DNA from: Streptacidiphilus sp. P02-A3a
GTDB taxonomy: Bacteria > Actinomycetota > Actinomycetes > Streptomycetales > Streptomycetaceae
Reading direction: 5' to 3'
Length of the DNA stretch: 64,000 nucleotides
NCBI RefSeq assembly: GCF_014084105.1
Contig: NZ_CP048289.1
Coordinates: 9,061,922 to 9,125,921 of the forward strand
The notes beneath the pieces were generated by a model. The model was not told the DNA's origin and did no database searches. It worked only from the letters and a program-made list of their open reading frames with translations. Position numbers and translations under genes: made by a program. Shown in pieces: positions 32,298 to 41,264 of the stretch; the stretch's first letter is position 1, and the number at the start of each line of letters is the position of its first letter.

Positions 32298-32546
32298 ACG
32301 GATCCGCTCCTGTTGTCGGTGATGCGTCTACGGACACTGCTGCTACCCCGACCAGGGCCGGGCACCGGCGCCATTGTCCCATCCCTGAGCTCCTGGTTCA
32401 CCTTTGCGGGTGACAGTAGGGGCGGATCGGGAGCAGATGGAACCGATCGGATGAATTGCCGATTATCGGTACGTTAAGGCTCGTCAGTGCGGCCGCGGAA
32501 CCGCCCTTCACAGCGGGCTGCTGGGCTCGCCGGATAGTCTGCCCGG

Positions 32547-33269
32547 GTGACCACGAATCTCGCGTTGAACGTACTCGACGCCAAGGCCCTGATCTCGCAG
32601 GTCGGGACATACGGCCTGCTCGCGATCATCTTCGCGGAGACCGGCCTGCTGGTCGGCTTCTTCCTTCCCGGCGACTCGCTGCTGGTCCTGGCCGGGGTGG
32701 CCGCCTCCAGCGCGGGCCTCAAGGCCATCGGCACCCAGATGCCGATCGGGGTGCTGCTGGTCGGCGCGCCGCTGTGCGCCATCGCGGGCGCGCAACTCGG
32801 GCACCTGATCGGTCTGAAGGGCGGGAAGCGGCTGTTCCAACGGCCGGACTCGCGGCTGTTCCGGCGCGAGCACGTGGAGAAGGCCGAGGAGTACTTCGTG
32901 AAGTTCGGCCCGGCCAAGGCCGTGCTGATGGCCCGGTTCATCCCGGTGGTGCGGACCTTCCTGAACCCGGTCGCGGGCACCCTGGAGATGCCGGCCGGGC
33001 AGTTCTTCCTGTGGAACGTGATCGGCGGTGTCGCCTGGACCGAGGCGATGCTGCTGCTCGGCTACAACTTCGGCGCGGCGCTGGCCCCGGTGATCGACAC
33101 CTACCTGGTCCCGGCGATGGCGCTGCTGATCCTGCTGTCGATCTCGCCGATCCTGATCGAGGTGCTGCGGGAGCGGAAGAAGCGGCGGCTGGCCGGGGCG
33201 GGCGGTGCGGCGGCCGAGGGCGAGCCGATGGCGGGCGCCACGGCCGGTGGGCGCCACCGCAAGGACTGA
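32547..33269 (+). CDS. DedA family membrane protein
   Basis: The 240-residue protein has several membrane helices and the DedA features ETGLLVGFFLPGDSLL, the Gly-rich GHLIGLKGGKRLF region and the ARFIPVVRTFLNPVAG segment with the conserved Arg residues. DedA proteins act in lipid-carrier or phospholipid translocation across the membrane. The start is GTG 32547. A short charged tail ends the protein. The 249-bp region before it is shared with fba. Confidence 0.9.
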   Translation: MTTNLALNVLDAKALISQVGTYGLLAIIFAETGLLVGFFLPGDSLLVLAGVAASSAGLKAIGTQMPIGVLLVGAPLCAIAGAQLGHLIGLKGGKRLFQRPDSRLFRREHVEKAEEYFVKFGPAKAVLMARFIPVVRTFLNPVAGTLEMPAGQFFLWNVIGGVAWTEAMLLLGYNFGAALAPVIDTYLVPAMALLILLSISPILIEVLRERKKRRLAGAGGAAAEGEPMAGATAGGRHRKD

Positions 33270-33345
33270 CGTCCGCCCACCGACCGCCGACGACCGGAAC
33301 CGGCCACCGGCTGCTACCGACCGCTACCGGCCACCGGCCGTTCGG

Positions 33346-33882
33346 CTACAGGCCCAGGTCGACCAGCTGGTAGGCGGCCAGGTAGGGCAGGCCCTGCTCC
33401 TCGATGGCCGGGGCCGCGCCGCGCTCCACGATCACCGCGACGGCGACCACCTCGCCACCGGCCTCGCGCACCGCCTCGACCGCGGTCAGCGGCGAACCAC
33501 CGGTGGTGGAGGTGTCCTCGACCACCAGCACCCGGCGGCCCTTGACCTCGGTGCCCTCGATCCGGCGCTGCATCCCGTGCGCCTTCTGCGCCTTGCGGAC
33601 CACGAAGGCGTCCAGTCGCCGACCGCGCGCGGCCGAGGCGTGCAGCATGGAGGTGGCCACCGGGTCGGCGCCGAGGGTGAGCCCGCCGACGGCGTCGAAG
33701 TCCAGGTCGGCGGTGAGGTCCAGCATCACCTGGCCGACCAGCGGGGCGGCCAGGCCGTCGAGGGTGACCCGGCGCAGGTCGATGTAGTAGTCGGACTCCA
33801 GGCCCGAGGACAGGGTGACCTTGCCGTGGACCACGGCCTTGGTCTTGATCTCTTCGAGAAGCGCGTCGCGGTGGTTGCTCAT
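33346..33882 (-). CDS. pyrE: Orotate phosphoribosyltransferase
   Basis: PyrE makes orotidine 5'-phosphate from orotate and PRPP in pyrimidine synthesis. The 178-residue protein has the PRPP-binding motif VLVVEDTSTTGGSPLTAV, the flexible-loop RKAQKAHGMQRRIEG and the substrate segment KVTLSSGLESDYYIDLR. The start is ATG 33882, and the aldose-epimerase gene lies 37 bp upstream on the same strand. Confidence 0.95.
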   Translation of the reverse strand: MSNHRDALLEEIKTKAVVHGKVTLSSGLESDYYIDLRRVTLDGLAAPLVGQVMLDLTADLDFDAVGGLTLGADPVATSMLHASAARGRRLDAFVVRKAQKAHGMQRRIEGTEVKGRRVLVVEDTSTTGGSPLTAVEAVREAGGEVVAVAVIVERGAAPAIEEQGLPYLAAYQLVDLGL

Positions 33883-33919
33883 GAGGCCTCAGTTTAGAGG
33901 TTCCGCAGGTGGCAGCCGG

Positions 33920-34765
33920 TCAGGGCCGCGACCACGACCAGGTGGTACCGGCCTCCAGCGGGTCGACCAGGGTGACCAGCCGGGGCGCGGTGTTCAGGCC
34001 GTTCGGCGGCCCGGACTGCGGCTCCACGCAGATGGCGTCCCGCTGCTCGTCGTAGACCACCAGCCAGTCCAGGTCGGCGGTGATCTCCAGGCTCAGCTCG
34101 CCCGGCCAGACCAGGGTGGCGGCGACGCCGTCCGGCAGGCCGAAGCAGTCGTCCCGGGGGCCGGGCAGCGGGGCGATCCGCCGACCGGTCGGCAGGTGGT
34201 CCGGGCCGCGCTGCTCCTGCCAGGCCGGGGCGAAGTCCAGCCGGGCCTCGGCGCCGTCCGGGCGCAGCCGCTTGCGGAACCAGGGGTGCCAGCCGACCTG
34301 CGCCGGGAAGGAGTCGGCGGCGGTCTCCACCGAGAGCGTGGTCCGCAGCGAGTCCGCGGTCAGCTCGAACAGCTGGGTGACCCGGCCCGCGTACGGCCAC
34401 GGGTCGGCCAGGTCGTAGTAGAACGCGGCGCTGGCGGCGGTCGGCGTACTGGCCGGGCGCCAGCCCGCGCGGACCCCGGTGCCGTGGATCGCGTGCGGCG
34501 GCATGTCGATCGGCAGCTCGTGGCTGACCTGGCCGTTGCGCCACCGTCCCCGGTCCACCCGGCCCGCCCAGGGCACCATGGCGAACGAGCCGTGGCCGAA
34601 GACGTCCCCGGCCGGGGTGGACGGGTCCCGCTCGGTCCGCAGCAGTTCGACGCCGCCGAGGCGCAGGCTGCCGACCCGGCAGCCGTCGGCGGGCAGTACG
34701 GTCACCTCCGCGTCCCCGGCGGTGAGCAGGACCGGCGACTGGGTCGTCGGGGCGGAGCGGAGCAC
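33920..34765 (-). CDS. Aldose 1-epimerase family protein
   Basis: The 281-residue protein carries the mutarotase-like residues: His in PPHAIHGTGV, His in QVGWHPWFRK and the catalytic Glu in CVEPQSGPPNGLN. It would interconvert alpha and beta sugar anomers, although this family also includes hexose-6-phosphate epimerases. GTG 34765 has GGAGG about five bases upstream. It is probably cotranscribed with pyrE. Confidence 0.85.
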   Translation of the reverse strand: MLRSAPTTQSPVLLTAGDAEVTVLPADGCRVGSLRLGGVELLRTERDPSTPAGDVFGHGSFAMVPWAGRVDRGRWRNGQVSHELPIDMPPHAIHGTGVRAGWRPASTPTAASAAFYYDLADPWPYAGRVTQLFELTADSLRTTLSVETAADSFPAQVGWHPWFRKRLRPDGAEARLDFAPAWQEQRGPDHLPTGRRIAPLPGPRDDCFGLPDGVAATLVWPGELSLEITADLDWLVVYDEQRDAICVEPQSGPPNGLNTAPRLVTLVDPLEAGTTWSWSRP

Positions 34766-34849
34766 AGGACCTCCAGGCGGGACGGCGCGGCGGCGCCGGA
34801 ACGGACGCGGTTCGTGGACGACGGTAGCGCGCCGCCCCGCCCGGCGGCC

Positions 34850-35863
34850 TCAGCGGCGGCGCAGGGCGCGGGCGAGCAGCACCACGCCGCCGACCACCGC
34901 CACGCCGCCGCCGACCAGCCAGGGCACCCGGCTGTACTCGGCCTCGGTGCCGGGCGGCTCGCCCATCCGCCGCTCCGGCGCGCCCCAGCGCGCCGCCGCC
35001 CGGGAGCGGGCGCTGCGCGGCGGCAGGGCCGGGCCGTAGCGGCCCCGGGGCGGCGCGTGGTCGACCTCCTCGGCGGACCGGCCGACCATGCTGCGGCGGT
35101 GCACCGGTTCGTCGGTCCAGTCCGCCTCGGCGCCCCGGGGGTTGACCGCGGACACCGGCTCCTCGATCATGAACAGGTCGGGGGAGTCGATGTCGGGCAG
35201 CTCGCCCAGCCCCTCACCCAGGCCCTCGGTGAGGCCCTCGGTGAGGTCCGAGAGGTCGGCCAGGTCCGGGAAGTCACCGAGGTCGCCGAGGTCCGGCAGG
35301 CCGTCCAGCTCCTCGAACAGCTGCTGGTCCTGCGGGGTCTCCAGGTCCAGCTCGACCACGAAGGTGGCGCAGAACCGGTCCAGCAGGCGGCGGCCGGCCA
35401 GCGCCAGCGCCGCCGGGTCCAGTTCCTCTATCCGGCCCTTGCCGGTGAGGTCGCAGTCGAAGAGGATCCGGCTGCGCTCGTCGCCCTCGCCGCCGTCCAG
35501 CGGCAGCACGGTGACCCGGACCGTCCCGGCGGCCCCGCCGTCGCCCACCGCCTGCTCGGCCTCGACCGAGAACAGCACCGCGCCGAGCTCCGCCGCCGCC
35601 CCGGCCGCCGTTTCGGCCGGGGCTTCGGGGGCGGCTTCGGCCGGGGCGGCGGTCAGGGCTTCGGGGACGGCGCGGAGGGTGCCCCGGTAGGTGATCGAGG
35701 AGTTGCCGACGCGCAGCTTCAGCCGTCCGGCCAGCAGCACACCGTCCGGCGCGGCCTCCTCCGCCAGGACGAAGCCGGGCAGGCAGCGGGCCAGCAGTTC
35801 GGGACGGCGCAGCGACCGGCGGACCGCCTGCGGCGCCAGTGGTACCAGAACCTCATGCTCCAT
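34850..35863 (-). CDS. SRPBCC/CoxG-like protein with C-terminal membrane anchor
   Basis: The 337-residue protein begins with a START-like fold (MEHEVLVPLAPQAVRRSLRR, PELLARCLPGF) related to carbon monoxide dehydrogenase subunit G. An Asp/Leu/Gly-rich acidic repeat region follows (ELPDIDSPDLF and neighbours), then a basic linker and one C-terminal membrane helix (VPWLVGGGVAVVGGVVLLA). CoxG proteins recruit molybdoenzymes to membranes, but no such enzyme is encoded here, so a different cargo is likely. The start is ATG 35863. Confidence 0.7.
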   Translation of the reverse strand: MEHEVLVPLAPQAVRRSLRRPELLARCLPGFVLAEEAAPDGVLLAGRLKLRVGNSSITYRGTLRAVPEALTAAPAEAAPEAPAETAAGAAAELGAVLFSVEAEQAVGDGGAAGTVRVTVLPLDGGEGDERSRILFDCDLTGKGRIEELDPAALALAGRRLLDRFCATFVVELDLETPQDQQLFEELDGLPDLGDLGDFPDLADLSDLTEGLTEGLGEGLGELPDIDSPDLFMIEEPVSAVNPRGAEADWTDEPVHRRSMVGRSAEEVDHAPPRGRYGPALPPRSARSRAAARWGAPERRMGEPPGTEAEYSRVPWLVGGGVAVVGGVVLLARALRRR

Positions 35864-35925
35864 ACCTTGGGAGCGTACAGACCTGCGGGCGCGGAAGGGA
35901 CGTATGAGGAGCTGTTTTTGCCCTC

Positions 35926-35990
35926 CCGCCGGGGTCGCGCCGGGGTCCCGCCGGGGTCGCGCCGGGGTCCCGCCGGGGTCGCGCCGGGTC
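35926..35990. repeat. Six 10-11-bp GC repeats between the CoxG-like and spermidine-synthase-like genes
   Basis: CGCCGGGGTC units recur six times, with an extra G or C alternating before each, so the true period is 22 bp. They lie between two minus-strand genes and encode nothing obvious. Confidence 0.85.
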
Positions 35991-36039
35991 GCACCAGGTC
36001 GCGCCGGGCCTGCTCCCGGGCCGCGCGGCCCGGCGCCGG

Positions 36040-37680
36040 TCAGCCGGGGCGCAGCAGCGTGGCCGGGGCCACCGGGCGGGCGGGCCGCGCGGTGTCGGCG
36101 AGCACCGCCGCGAGCCGCAGCGCGGCCGGGTCCAGCCCCGGGTCGCCCGGGCCGCCGGGCAGGCCGAGCCGGGGGGCCTCCCGGGCGGCCAGGATGAAGC
36201 CCCAGTCGGCCGGGCCGCCGCAGGCTCCGGCGGCCGGGACGGCGTAGTCGGCGGTGTGCAGGCCGACGGCGCGCAGCGCGGCGTCCGCCGCCCAGTAGCC
36301 GCCGCCGGTGACCGTCCCGGCGTGGACGGCGAGTCGTCCGCCGGGGGCCAGCAGCCGCTCGGCCAGGCCGTAGAACTCCTCGGTGTAGAGCTTGCGTGCC
36401 TGGTCGAGGTCGGGGTCGGGCAGGTCGGCGATGATCACGTCGTAGCGGCCCCGCCGGTGCACGGCGGCGCGCAGCCAGTCGAAGGCGTCGGCGGTGCGCA
36501 CCCGGACCCGGGGGTCGGCCAGCGCGTGGCCGTTGAGCCGGGACAGCACCGGGTCGGTCCGGGCCAGGCCGAGCAGCTGCGGGTCGATCTCGACCAGGGT
36601 GGCCCGGCGCACCCCGGGGTCGCGCAGCAGTTCGCGCAGCGCCAGGCCGTCGCCGCCGCCGAGCACCAGCACGCTGCCGTGCGGTCCGCCGTCGAGGGCG
36701 GGCTGGACCAGGGCCGCGTGGTAGCGGGCCTGGTCGCTGCCGCAGACGGCGATCCGGCCGCCGAGGTAGAGCCGCAGCTCGGCGGCGTCCCGGGCGCGGA
36801 CCGGGTAGCCGTCGGCGGCGGCGCGCTGCGCCGGTACCCGGTCCCCGGCCTCGGCGGTGGTGCTGGCGCTGGTGTCGGGGTCGGGTCCGGGGCCGGTGAG
36901 CACGATCTCCTGGTAGCGGCTCTGGCTGCTGAAGCGGACCGGGGTGCCGTAGAGCGCCTGCCGGGCGGCGCGTTCGAAGGCGCCGGTGAGCGCGGCGGCG
37001 ACGACCAGCACCAGCAGGACCGCCCCGCACAGGCTCCACAGCAGCGGGCGGATCCGGCGCGGCGGCTCGTCGCGGAACAGCCAGAGCACCACCGCGGCCC
37101 CGGCGACGGCGTTGACCGCGCCGGTGACCAGGGCGCCGTCGGCCTGGCCGAGGGCGGGCAGCAGCAGGAACGGGAAGGCCAGCCCGCCGACCAGCGCGCC
37201 GACGTAGTCGGCGGCGAACAGGTCGGCCACCGCGCTGCCCGCGTCCTGCCGCCGGATCCGCTGGATCAGCGTCATCAGCAGCGGGATCTCGGCGCCGATC
37301 AGCACCCCGATCACGGTGGCGACCAGGACCAGGGCGATCCGGTAGTGGCCGATCCAGACGAAGCTGCCGTACAGGATCAGCACCGAGAGGCCGCCGACCA
37401 CCGCGAGCGCGCTCTCGACCAGGGCGAAGGCGGTGGCCGGGCGGGTGGTGAACCGTTTGGCGAGCAGTGAGCCGACGCCCATGGCGAAGACCATGACCGA
37501 GAGCACCACGGAGACCTGGGTGACCGAGTCGCCGAGGAGGTAGCTGCCCAGGGCGACCAGGTCGAGTTCGTACACCAGTCCGCAGGCGGCGCAGATGAAC
37601 GCCGCGAGCAGCACCAGCCACCGGGCGGCGCGGCTGCCGACCGCACGCGTCGGCGCGGGCGCCGCGGATTGGGTGATCAC
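36040..37680 (-). CDS. Membrane-bound spermidine synthase-like protein
   Basis: The 546-residue protein has an N-terminal multi-helix membrane domain (helices such as LVLLAAFICAACGLVYELDL and VVLSVMVFAMGVGSLLA). A C-terminal aminopropyltransferase-like Rossmann domain follows, with GSVLVLGGGDGLALREL, VEIDPQLLGLAR and the YDVIIADLPDPD segment. The fusion is known in actinobacteria. The polyamine substrate is not established, and the catalytic Asp aligns with the D in ADLPDPD. GTG 37680 was chosen over TTG 37686. It is cotranscribed in the same direction as the DUF2617 gene. Confidence 0.8.
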   Translation of the reverse strand: MITQSAAPAPTRAVGSRAARWLVLLAAFICAACGLVYELDLVALGSYLLGDSVTQVSVVLSVMVFAMGVGSLLAKRFTTRPATAFALVESALAVVGGLSVLILYGSFVWIGHYRIALVLVATVIGVLIGAEIPLLMTLIQRIRRQDAGSAVADLFAADYVGALVGGLAFPFLLLPALGQADGALVTGAVNAVAGAAVVLWLFRDEPPRRIRPLLWSLCGAVLLVLVVAAALTGAFERAARQALYGTPVRFSSQSRYQEIVLTGPGPDPDTSASTTAEAGDRVPAQRAAADGYPVRARDAAELRLYLGGRIAVCGSDQARYHAALVQPALDGGPHGSVLVLGGGDGLALRELLRDPGVRRATLVEIDPQLLGLARTDPVLSRLNGHALADPRVRVRTADAFDWLRAAVHRRGRYDVIIADLPDPDLDQARKLYTEEFYGLAERLLAPGGRLAVHAGTVTGGGYWAADAALRAVGLHTADYAVPAAGACGGPADWGFILAAREAPRLGLPGGPGDPGLDPAALRLAAVLADTARPARPVAPATLLRPG

Positions 37681-37806
37681 AAACAAACGCTAGGCGACCT
37701 CAGGGCGCGGGCCCGTCCCCCGAGGGGCTGAGGAGGCGACACACGGCATTGACCTTTCGCTCACTTGAGCTATTTCCGGAGGGGCTTTTCCGGGCCGCCC
37801 ATGCGG

Positions 37807-38325
37807 TCACGCCGCCGCGGTGTCCCGGAGTTTGAGCGAGGACCGGGTGCACACCAGTCGCCCCTCCTGCGGATAGGCGTGCCAGGTCCGCCAGCAGACC
37901 TCGTGTTCGCCACCGCTCGCGAGCAGTGCGGTGAAGGCCGTCGGATCGCCCGGGAAGACCCCGGCGAGACCGTGCGGATGGTTCTCCACCAAGGCCAGGA
38001 GTTCCTGTGCGCGTCGGGCGAATCTCTGTTCGTCGAGGCTTTCCACCTGTGCGGCGAATTCGTACTCCCAGCCCCGGACGCACTCCGCGACCCGGGCCGG
38101 GAGCGGGGTGCGGCGGCCCGGCATGCAGGCCACGGTCTCCGAGCACTGGTCGGCGCCGGAGCCGAGGATGACCTGGTGCGAGGCGCCGAGCAGGCGGAGC
38201 TGCAGGTCGGTGGGGCCGATCCGCAGGTCGAGGACGGCGAGTGCGGGCAGCTGCTGGCTGCCCAGGCACCAGGCCAGATCCCCGGCACGGGTATCGGTGT
38301 AGGTGGTCTCTAGGGTGGTGAGCAT
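37807..38325 (-). CDS. DUF2617 family protein
   Basis: The 172-residue protein (MLTTLETTYTDTRAGDLAW, LGASHQVILGSG, AYPQEGRLVCTRSSLKL) matches DUF2617, a streptomycete family of unknown function found directly upstream of the spermidine-synthase-like gene, as here. Start ATG 38325. No signal peptide or membrane helix. Confidence 0.8.
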   Translation of the reverse strand: MLTTLETTYTDTRAGDLAWCLGSQQLPALAVLDLRIGPTDLQLRLLGASHQVILGSGADQCSETVACMPGRRTPLPARVAECVRGWEYEFAAQVESLDEQRFARRAQELLALVENHPHGLAGVFPGDPTAFTALLASGGEHEVCWRTWHAYPQEGRLVCTRSSLKLRDTAAA

Positions 38326-38724
38326 TCTTGGCTCCGCGTACTCGGGTCGCTCGACGGCGCCGGGGAGGGCAAGTGTCTACTGTCTTCGGGCACAGTTGTC
38401 AGCGGGCGCGATTGCCCTACGGCGGAGTGACTTTCGGGGACTCAGGAAGCAGCGAAGCACGAATGCGCGGCGCCTGTTGACGATTTACCCAACTTCGCGG
38501 TCCGGCACCATTCTCCGGCCGATCGCCGCGCACCCCGGGCGCACACGTGACCTAGTATGCGCGGTGACATGTCAAAAGTGCGCCGGAGAAGGGCTTACGC
38601 CGTTCCGGCGGCCGGATCCGAATTCGGACTCCGCACCCTGACACATGCCCCCGGCAGCGGCCCTCGACACAATCGGGCCCGAAGTTCACTCCTTCGAAGG
38701 TCACTCCCCCGGATGTCGGGCGCG
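38326..38724. other. Intergenic region without a supported gene
   Basis: These 400 bases separate the DUF2617 start from the end of the zinc-importer operon. I see a TTGACG hexamer near 38478, a perfect palindrome TGACATGTCA near 38570 and a CCTTCGAAGG palindrome near 38692, but no reading frame with a ribosome binding site. Confidence 0.55.
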
Positions 38725-39567
38725 TCAACGAGCCAGCGCCGCACCACTCTTGCGGGTGCGTCCGGAGACGGCCCAGGCCACCGCGTAGACGGCGGTCGCC
38801 GCCGCCATGATCGAGAAACTGGGCGGCAGACTGGTCACCACCGCGCTCAGCCCGAGCCCCACCCACATCTCGGCCACGGCCAGCCCGGCCGACAACGCCA
38901 GCCCCAGGTAAGGGCGGTGGGTCAGCCGCAGGGCCGCGCCGGCCGGGGCCGCGAGCAGGCCGAGCAGCAGCAGCGAGCCGACGGCCTGGGTGGCCTCCCC
39001 CGCGCAGGCGCCGACCAGTGCCAGGAACCCGAGCCCCAGCAGCTTCACCGGCACCCCGCGCGCCGCCGCCACCGCCTCGTCCAGCGTCGCGAACAGCAGC
39101 GGGCGGGCGATCAGCAGCACCGCCCCGGTGATCCCGACCGCCACCAGCACCGCGACCAGGGTCTGCCCGCCACTCAGGCCGAAGATCGAGCCGAACAGCA
39201 CGCTGGTACCGGCGTTGCCGACATCGGAGCCGCTGCGCGAGGTGGTGTACAGGGTCAGGAAGAACGAGCCCAGGCCGAGGATCCAGGCGAAGGCGCTGCC
39301 GATCACCACGTCGTCCGCGCGCCCCCGGCGGCCGATCCCGGCCAGCAGCAGACCGGCCCCGACGCAGCCGACGAACAGGCCCAGGCGCAGGTCCCACCCG
39401 GCCGCGAGGGCAGCCATGGCGCCGGTGAAGGCGACGTGGCTGAGCGCGTCGCCGGTGAACACCTGGGCCCGCAGCACCAGGAAGTAGCCGACCAGGCCCG
39501 AGGCGAGGGCGATGAACGTCCCGGCGAGCAGCGCGTTGTGGAAGAAGTCCTGGCTCCAGACGCTCAC
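38725..39567 (-). CDS. Zinc/manganese-type ABC transporter permease
   Basis: The 280-residue integral membrane protein belongs to the ABC-3 permease family: FHNALLAGTFIALASGLVGY and the RAQVFTGDALSHVAFTGAM segment near the coupling helix are typical. The GTG start at 39567 overlaps the stop of the second permease by four bases. It is the last gene of a four-gene importer and would form a heterodimeric channel with its neighbour. Confidence 0.88.
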   Translation of the reverse strand: MSVWSQDFFHNALLAGTFIALASGLVGYFLVLRAQVFTGDALSHVAFTGAMAALAAGWDLRLGLFVGCVGAGLLLAGIGRRGRADDVVIGSAFAWILGLGSFFLTLYTTSRSGSDVGNAGTSVLFGSIFGLSGGQTLVAVLVAVGITGAVLLIARPLLFATLDEAVAAARGVPVKLLGLGFLALVGACAGEATQAVGSLLLLGLLAAPAGAALRLTHRPYLGLALSAGLAVAEMWVGLGLSAVVTSLPPSFSIMAAATAVYAVAWAVSGRTRKSGAALAR

Positions 39568-40436
39568 GCGAGGGCCCTCCTGCCGGTCCGGGCCGCGACC
39601 TTGACCAGCGCGTGCGCCAGCAGGTAGCCGCCGAAGGCGAACGTGGTCACGAAGAAGCCCAGCGGGTAGGGCCAGTACCAGGCCGCGACCAGCCCCGCCC
39701 AGGTGGTGGCGAAGCCGATCAGCAGGGTGAGCAGCAGGCTCAGCCCCGGGCGCGCGGTGAGCACCTGCGCGGTCGCCGCGGGCAGCACCAGCAGCGCGAA
39801 CACCAGCAGCGAGCCGGTGATCTGCGCGGCCTCCGCGGTGGCCGCGCCCAGCAGCAGCAGGAAGACGATCGACAGCGCGCGCACCGGCACCCCGCGCGCC
39901 GCCGCCACCTGCGGGTCCACCGAGGCGAACAGCAGCGGGCGGCCGATCACCGCCAGTACCGCCAGCACCGCCAGTCCGACCAGCGCCAGCAGCAGCACCT
40001 GACCGGTGGTGATGCCCAGGAAGCTGCCGAAGAGGATCGCCTCGGGACCGCTCAGCAGGCCCTTGTAGAGCGCGATGAACAGGAAGCCGCAGGCCAGCAG
40101 GAAGGTCTGGACGACGCCGGTGGCCGCCGACTCCTCCGCCCCGGCGTCCCGGCCCTCGCGCCGCAGCAGCGCGATCACCAGTGCCGCGGCCAGGCAGAAG
40201 CCGAAGTAGCCGAAGCCGGTGCTGATCCCGGCGAGGGTCGCGAAGGAGGCGCCGGGGAAGGCCACCACGCCCAGCGTGTGGCCCGCGAAGGACTGCCGGC
40301 GCAGCACCATGAACCAGCCGATCGCTCCGGCCACCAGCGCCACCACGGCGCCCGCCCGGAACGCGTTCACCATGAACGGGAACGACCACATCTGCTGGAA
40401 GTCGGCGACCAGGTTCCAGCTGAAGTCCACCACCAC
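39564..40436 (-). CDS. Zinc/manganese-type ABC transporter permease
   Basis: The 290-residue paralogue carries VLRRQSFAGHTLGVVAFPGA, which corresponds to the conserved permease loop of the zinc family, and about eight membrane helices. GTG 40436 was chosen; GTG 40433 is just as possible. The gap to the ATPase gene is three bases, and the downstream permease overlaps its stop, so all are coupled. Confidence 0.88.
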   Translation of the reverse strand: MVVDFSWNLVADFQQMWSFPFMVNAFRAGAVVALVAGAIGWFMVLRRQSFAGHTLGVVAFPGASFATLAGISTGFGYFGFCLAAALVIALLRREGRDAGAEESAATGVVQTFLLACGFLFIALYKGLLSGPEAILFGSFLGITTGQVLLLALVGLAVLAVLAVIGRPLLFASVDPQVAAARGVPVRALSIVFLLLLGAATAEAAQITGSLLVFALLVLPAATAQVLTARPGLSLLLTLLIGFATTWAGLVAAWYWPYPLGFFVTTFAFGGYLLAHALVKVAARTGRRALA

Positions 40437-40439
40437 GGC

Positions 40440-41264
40440 TCAGGCCTCCGGGTGGCCGACGACGACCAGTCGGCCGTCGCTGGTGCGCAGCACCTCGACC
40501 GGCGTCCGGTACAGGCGGCTCAGCGTCTCCGAGGTGACCACCTGCTGCGGGGTCCCGGAGACGGCGGCGCCCTCGGCGATGTACACCACCCGGTCCAGGT
40601 GGTGCAGGATCGGGTTGACGTCGTGCGCCACCATCACCACGGCGACGCCCTCCTGGTGGCAGATCCGGCCGATCAGCCCGGCCACCGCGCTCTGGTTGGG
40701 CAGGTCCAGGCTGTCCAGCGGCTCGTCCAGCAGCAGCACCGACGGGCGGCGCACCAGTGCTTGCGCGATCAGCAGCCGCTGCTGCTCACCGCCGGAGCAC
40801 TCGCCGATCGGCCGGTGCGCGTAGCCGCTCGCGCCGACCAGCTCGACCACCTCGTCGATCCGCCGGGTCTGCTCCCTGCGGCGGCGGCTGCCGGGCAGCG
40901 GCACCCCCCAGCGGTTGCCCTCCAGGCCGAGCCGGACCAGGTCGGTGCCGCGGATCCGCAGCCCGGTGCCGAAGCTGCGCCGCTGCGGCAGGTAGCCGAC
41001 CCGGTCGCCGCCCTGCCCCGGCCGCAGGCCGAGCACCCGGGCCTCCCCCTCGGCCGCGGGCAGCAGCCCCAGCAGCACCTTGATCAGCGTGGACTTGCCC
41101 ACGCCGTTGGGGCCCAGCACGGCGACGAACTCGCCCGCGTGCACGGTCAGGTCGACGCCGGACCAGAGCGTCCGGCCGCCGACCCGCACGGCCGCGCCGC
41201 GCAGCTCCAGCACGGGGGTGGCGGGGGCGGGGGCCTCCAGGCCCACCGGTTGGCTGATGGTCAC
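40440..41264 (-). CDS. znuC: Zinc-type ABC transporter ATP-binding protein
   Basis: The 274-residue protein has Walker A GPNGVGKSTL, signature ECSGGEQQR, Walker B VLLLDEPLDSLD and the switch His in MVAHDVNP, all intact. The start is GTG 41264 with AGGAGA seven bases upstream. It overlaps the substrate-binding protein stop by four bases (GTGA). It powers import by the two permeases downstream. Confidence 0.88.
   Translation of the reverse strand: MTISQPVGLEAPAPATPVLELRGAAVRVGGRTLWSGVDLTVHAGEFVAVLGPNGVGKSTLIKVLLGLLPAAEGEARVLGLRPGQGGDRVGYLPQRRSFGTGLRIRGTDLVRLGLEGNRWGVPLPGSRRRREQTRRIDEVVELVGASGYAHRPIGECSGGEQQRLLIAQALVRRPSVLLLDEPLDSLDLPNQSAVAGLIGRICHQEGVAVVMVAHDVNPILHHLDRVVYIAEGAAVSGTPQQVVTSETLSRLYRTPVEVLRTSDGRLVVVGHPEA

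Noticed and set aside
38326..38724. Small gene with ATG near 38557
   Set aside because: No ribosome binding site, and the frame runs antisense into the permease gene.
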